From: Gammaproteobacteria bacterium
Lineage (GTDB): Bacteria > Pseudomonadota > Gammaproteobacteria > Competibacterales > Competibacteraceae
Direction of reading: 5' to 3'
NCBI GenBank assembly: GCA_003562535.1
Contig: PWUP01000018.1
Span: 1 to 10,073 of the forward strand
Length of the DNA: 10,073 nucleotides
The translations under genes and the position numbers were made by a program. The number at the start of each line of letters is the position of its first letter. Position 1 is the stretch's first letter. Shown piece by piece: positions 8,801 to 10,073 of this stretch. The notes under the pieces were generated by a model, which was given only the letters and a program-made list of their open reading frames with translations, did no database searches and was not told the DNA's origin.

Positions 8801-10073
8801 GGGTTACGGTCAACTCAGCGATATAGGGTGTGCCGTCTTTGCGCCGATTTAACAAGCGGCCAGTCCAATCGCGTCCGGCACTCAGATTAGCCCACAGCTC
8901 CTGATAGACGGCCTTGGGTGTGGTTTTGTACGACAACACTGATTGGTTACGCCCAATCACATCGTCAGCCGAGTAGCCCGTCATGGTAGTGAACGCACGG
9001 TTGACATAAACGATGCGCGCTGCCGTGTCAGTGATGGCAATAGCAATCGCTGATTGGTCCACAGCGTTTTGGAACAGCGCTTCGGCCAGTTGCAGGGGGG
9101 GGGCGGTACACGCCATAGCAATCCTCACGATATCGAGTTCATAAAGAAAAATTTAGCAAACCTTGTGCCAGCATCGCTGAGTAGGTCGTGCCCCGGACAT
9201 GCCCGACCGCCCGTTGCACGGCTAGGATGTCGGGCAACGCTGCGCTTTTGTCCGGTAATCCGCTTGAATGACTATACCTCCGCCCGGCTGTGTAGTAATT
9301 ACGACATCCAGCGCAGAGATGGTGGAATTCATACAGTGGATTGCTTGCCCACAGTGAGATTTGCTCAATTAAATCGTTGATTTTTAAATTATCGATCAAT
9401 TGGCACGGCTTCTGCTGTTCTCGGTCACAGCGCACTGCGATGGAGATTGATTCGATGCATGAGTGGCTGATGCTGTTATTAGGGACGGCCCTAGTAAACA
9501 ATGTGGTGTTGGTTAAATTTTTGGGTTTATGCCCATTTATGGGCGTGTCGCGCACCATCGATAGTGCTGTCGGCATGGGTTTGGCCACCACATTTGTGCT
9601 CACCCTGACCAGTGCGTTGAGCTGGATGCTGGAACACTGGCTGCTGCTGCCACTGGATCTGGGGTATTTGCGCATACTCAGCTTTATTTTGGTGATTGCC
9701 GCCACGGTGCAGTTTGTCGAGATGGCGATCAAAAAGAACGCCCCCGATCTTTACCAAGTGCTGGGCATTTATCTGCCGCTGATCACCACGAATTGCGCGG
9801 TACTCGGTGTGGCGCTGCTCAATATCATGCAAGGTTCCGGTTTTGTCACCAGTGTGCTGTTTGGGCTGGGTTCGGCGCTCGGGTTTACCTTGGTCTTGAT
9901 TTTATTCGCCGGTCTGCGCGAACGCCTGGCACTGGCTCAAGTACCGGCAGCTTTTGCCGGAGCACCCATTGGTTTTATCACCGCCGGTTTGCTGGCATTA
10001 GCCTTTATGGGGTTTGCCGGTCTTTCCCACTACTAGCCGCTCATTTTCAGGAGTCGATTATGCTTAGTGCAAC

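Overview
The window reads as part of the nitrogen-fixation region of a gammaproteobacterium. The main reason is nifL: a NifL flavoprotein that controls NifA is largely a gammaproteobacterial arrangement. A similar order (rnfA divergent from nifL-nifA, then nifB and a ferredoxin) is known from Azotobacter and Pseudomonas stutzeri relatives and from some methanotrophs. I cannot settle the genus from sequence alone.

Layout. 1-195 (+) is the 3' end of a NarL/LuxR-type response regulator. 196-403 is non-coding and holds a split duplicated module and two palindromes that share a loop core. 404-1159 (-) holds two small secreted-protein genes; the second may be frameshifted. 1271-3145 (-) is a seven-TM sensor histidine kinase of the HisKA_3 class, preceded by a SnoaL/DUF4440-like gene at 3190-3576 (-). 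3850-9116 (-) is the nif block: nifL, nifA, nifB and a [2Fe-2S] ferredoxin gene. 9455-10036 (+) is rnfA, and the start of the next gene, probably rnfB, is cut by the window edge.

How it works together. NifL (FAD/PAS sensor, no phospho-acceptor His) would inhibit NifA when oxygen or fixed nitrogen is present. NifA lacks the Cys linker of self-sensing NifA proteins, which fits this. NifA would activate RNA polymerase-sigma54. Three sigma54 -24/-12 promoters are visible: for nifL, for nifB and, divergent, for rnfA. Two perfect TGT-N10-ACA NifA sites lie upstream of nifB, and one lies between nifL and rnfA where it can serve both directions. There is a full-consensus IHF site before rnfA and a near-consensus one before nifB. 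NifB builds the FeMo-cofactor precursor, Rnf pumps low-potential electrons to ferredoxin for nitrogenase, and the small [2Fe-2S] protein behind nifB may carry electrons or protect nitrogenase.

The kinase/DUF4440/secreted-protein block beyond 3850 seems to be a separate unit. Its kinase class matches the class of the convergent response regulator at the window edge. Palindromes with a CGCTRCGC loop occur downstream of that regulator and, in a third copy, inside the nifL-rnfA control region.
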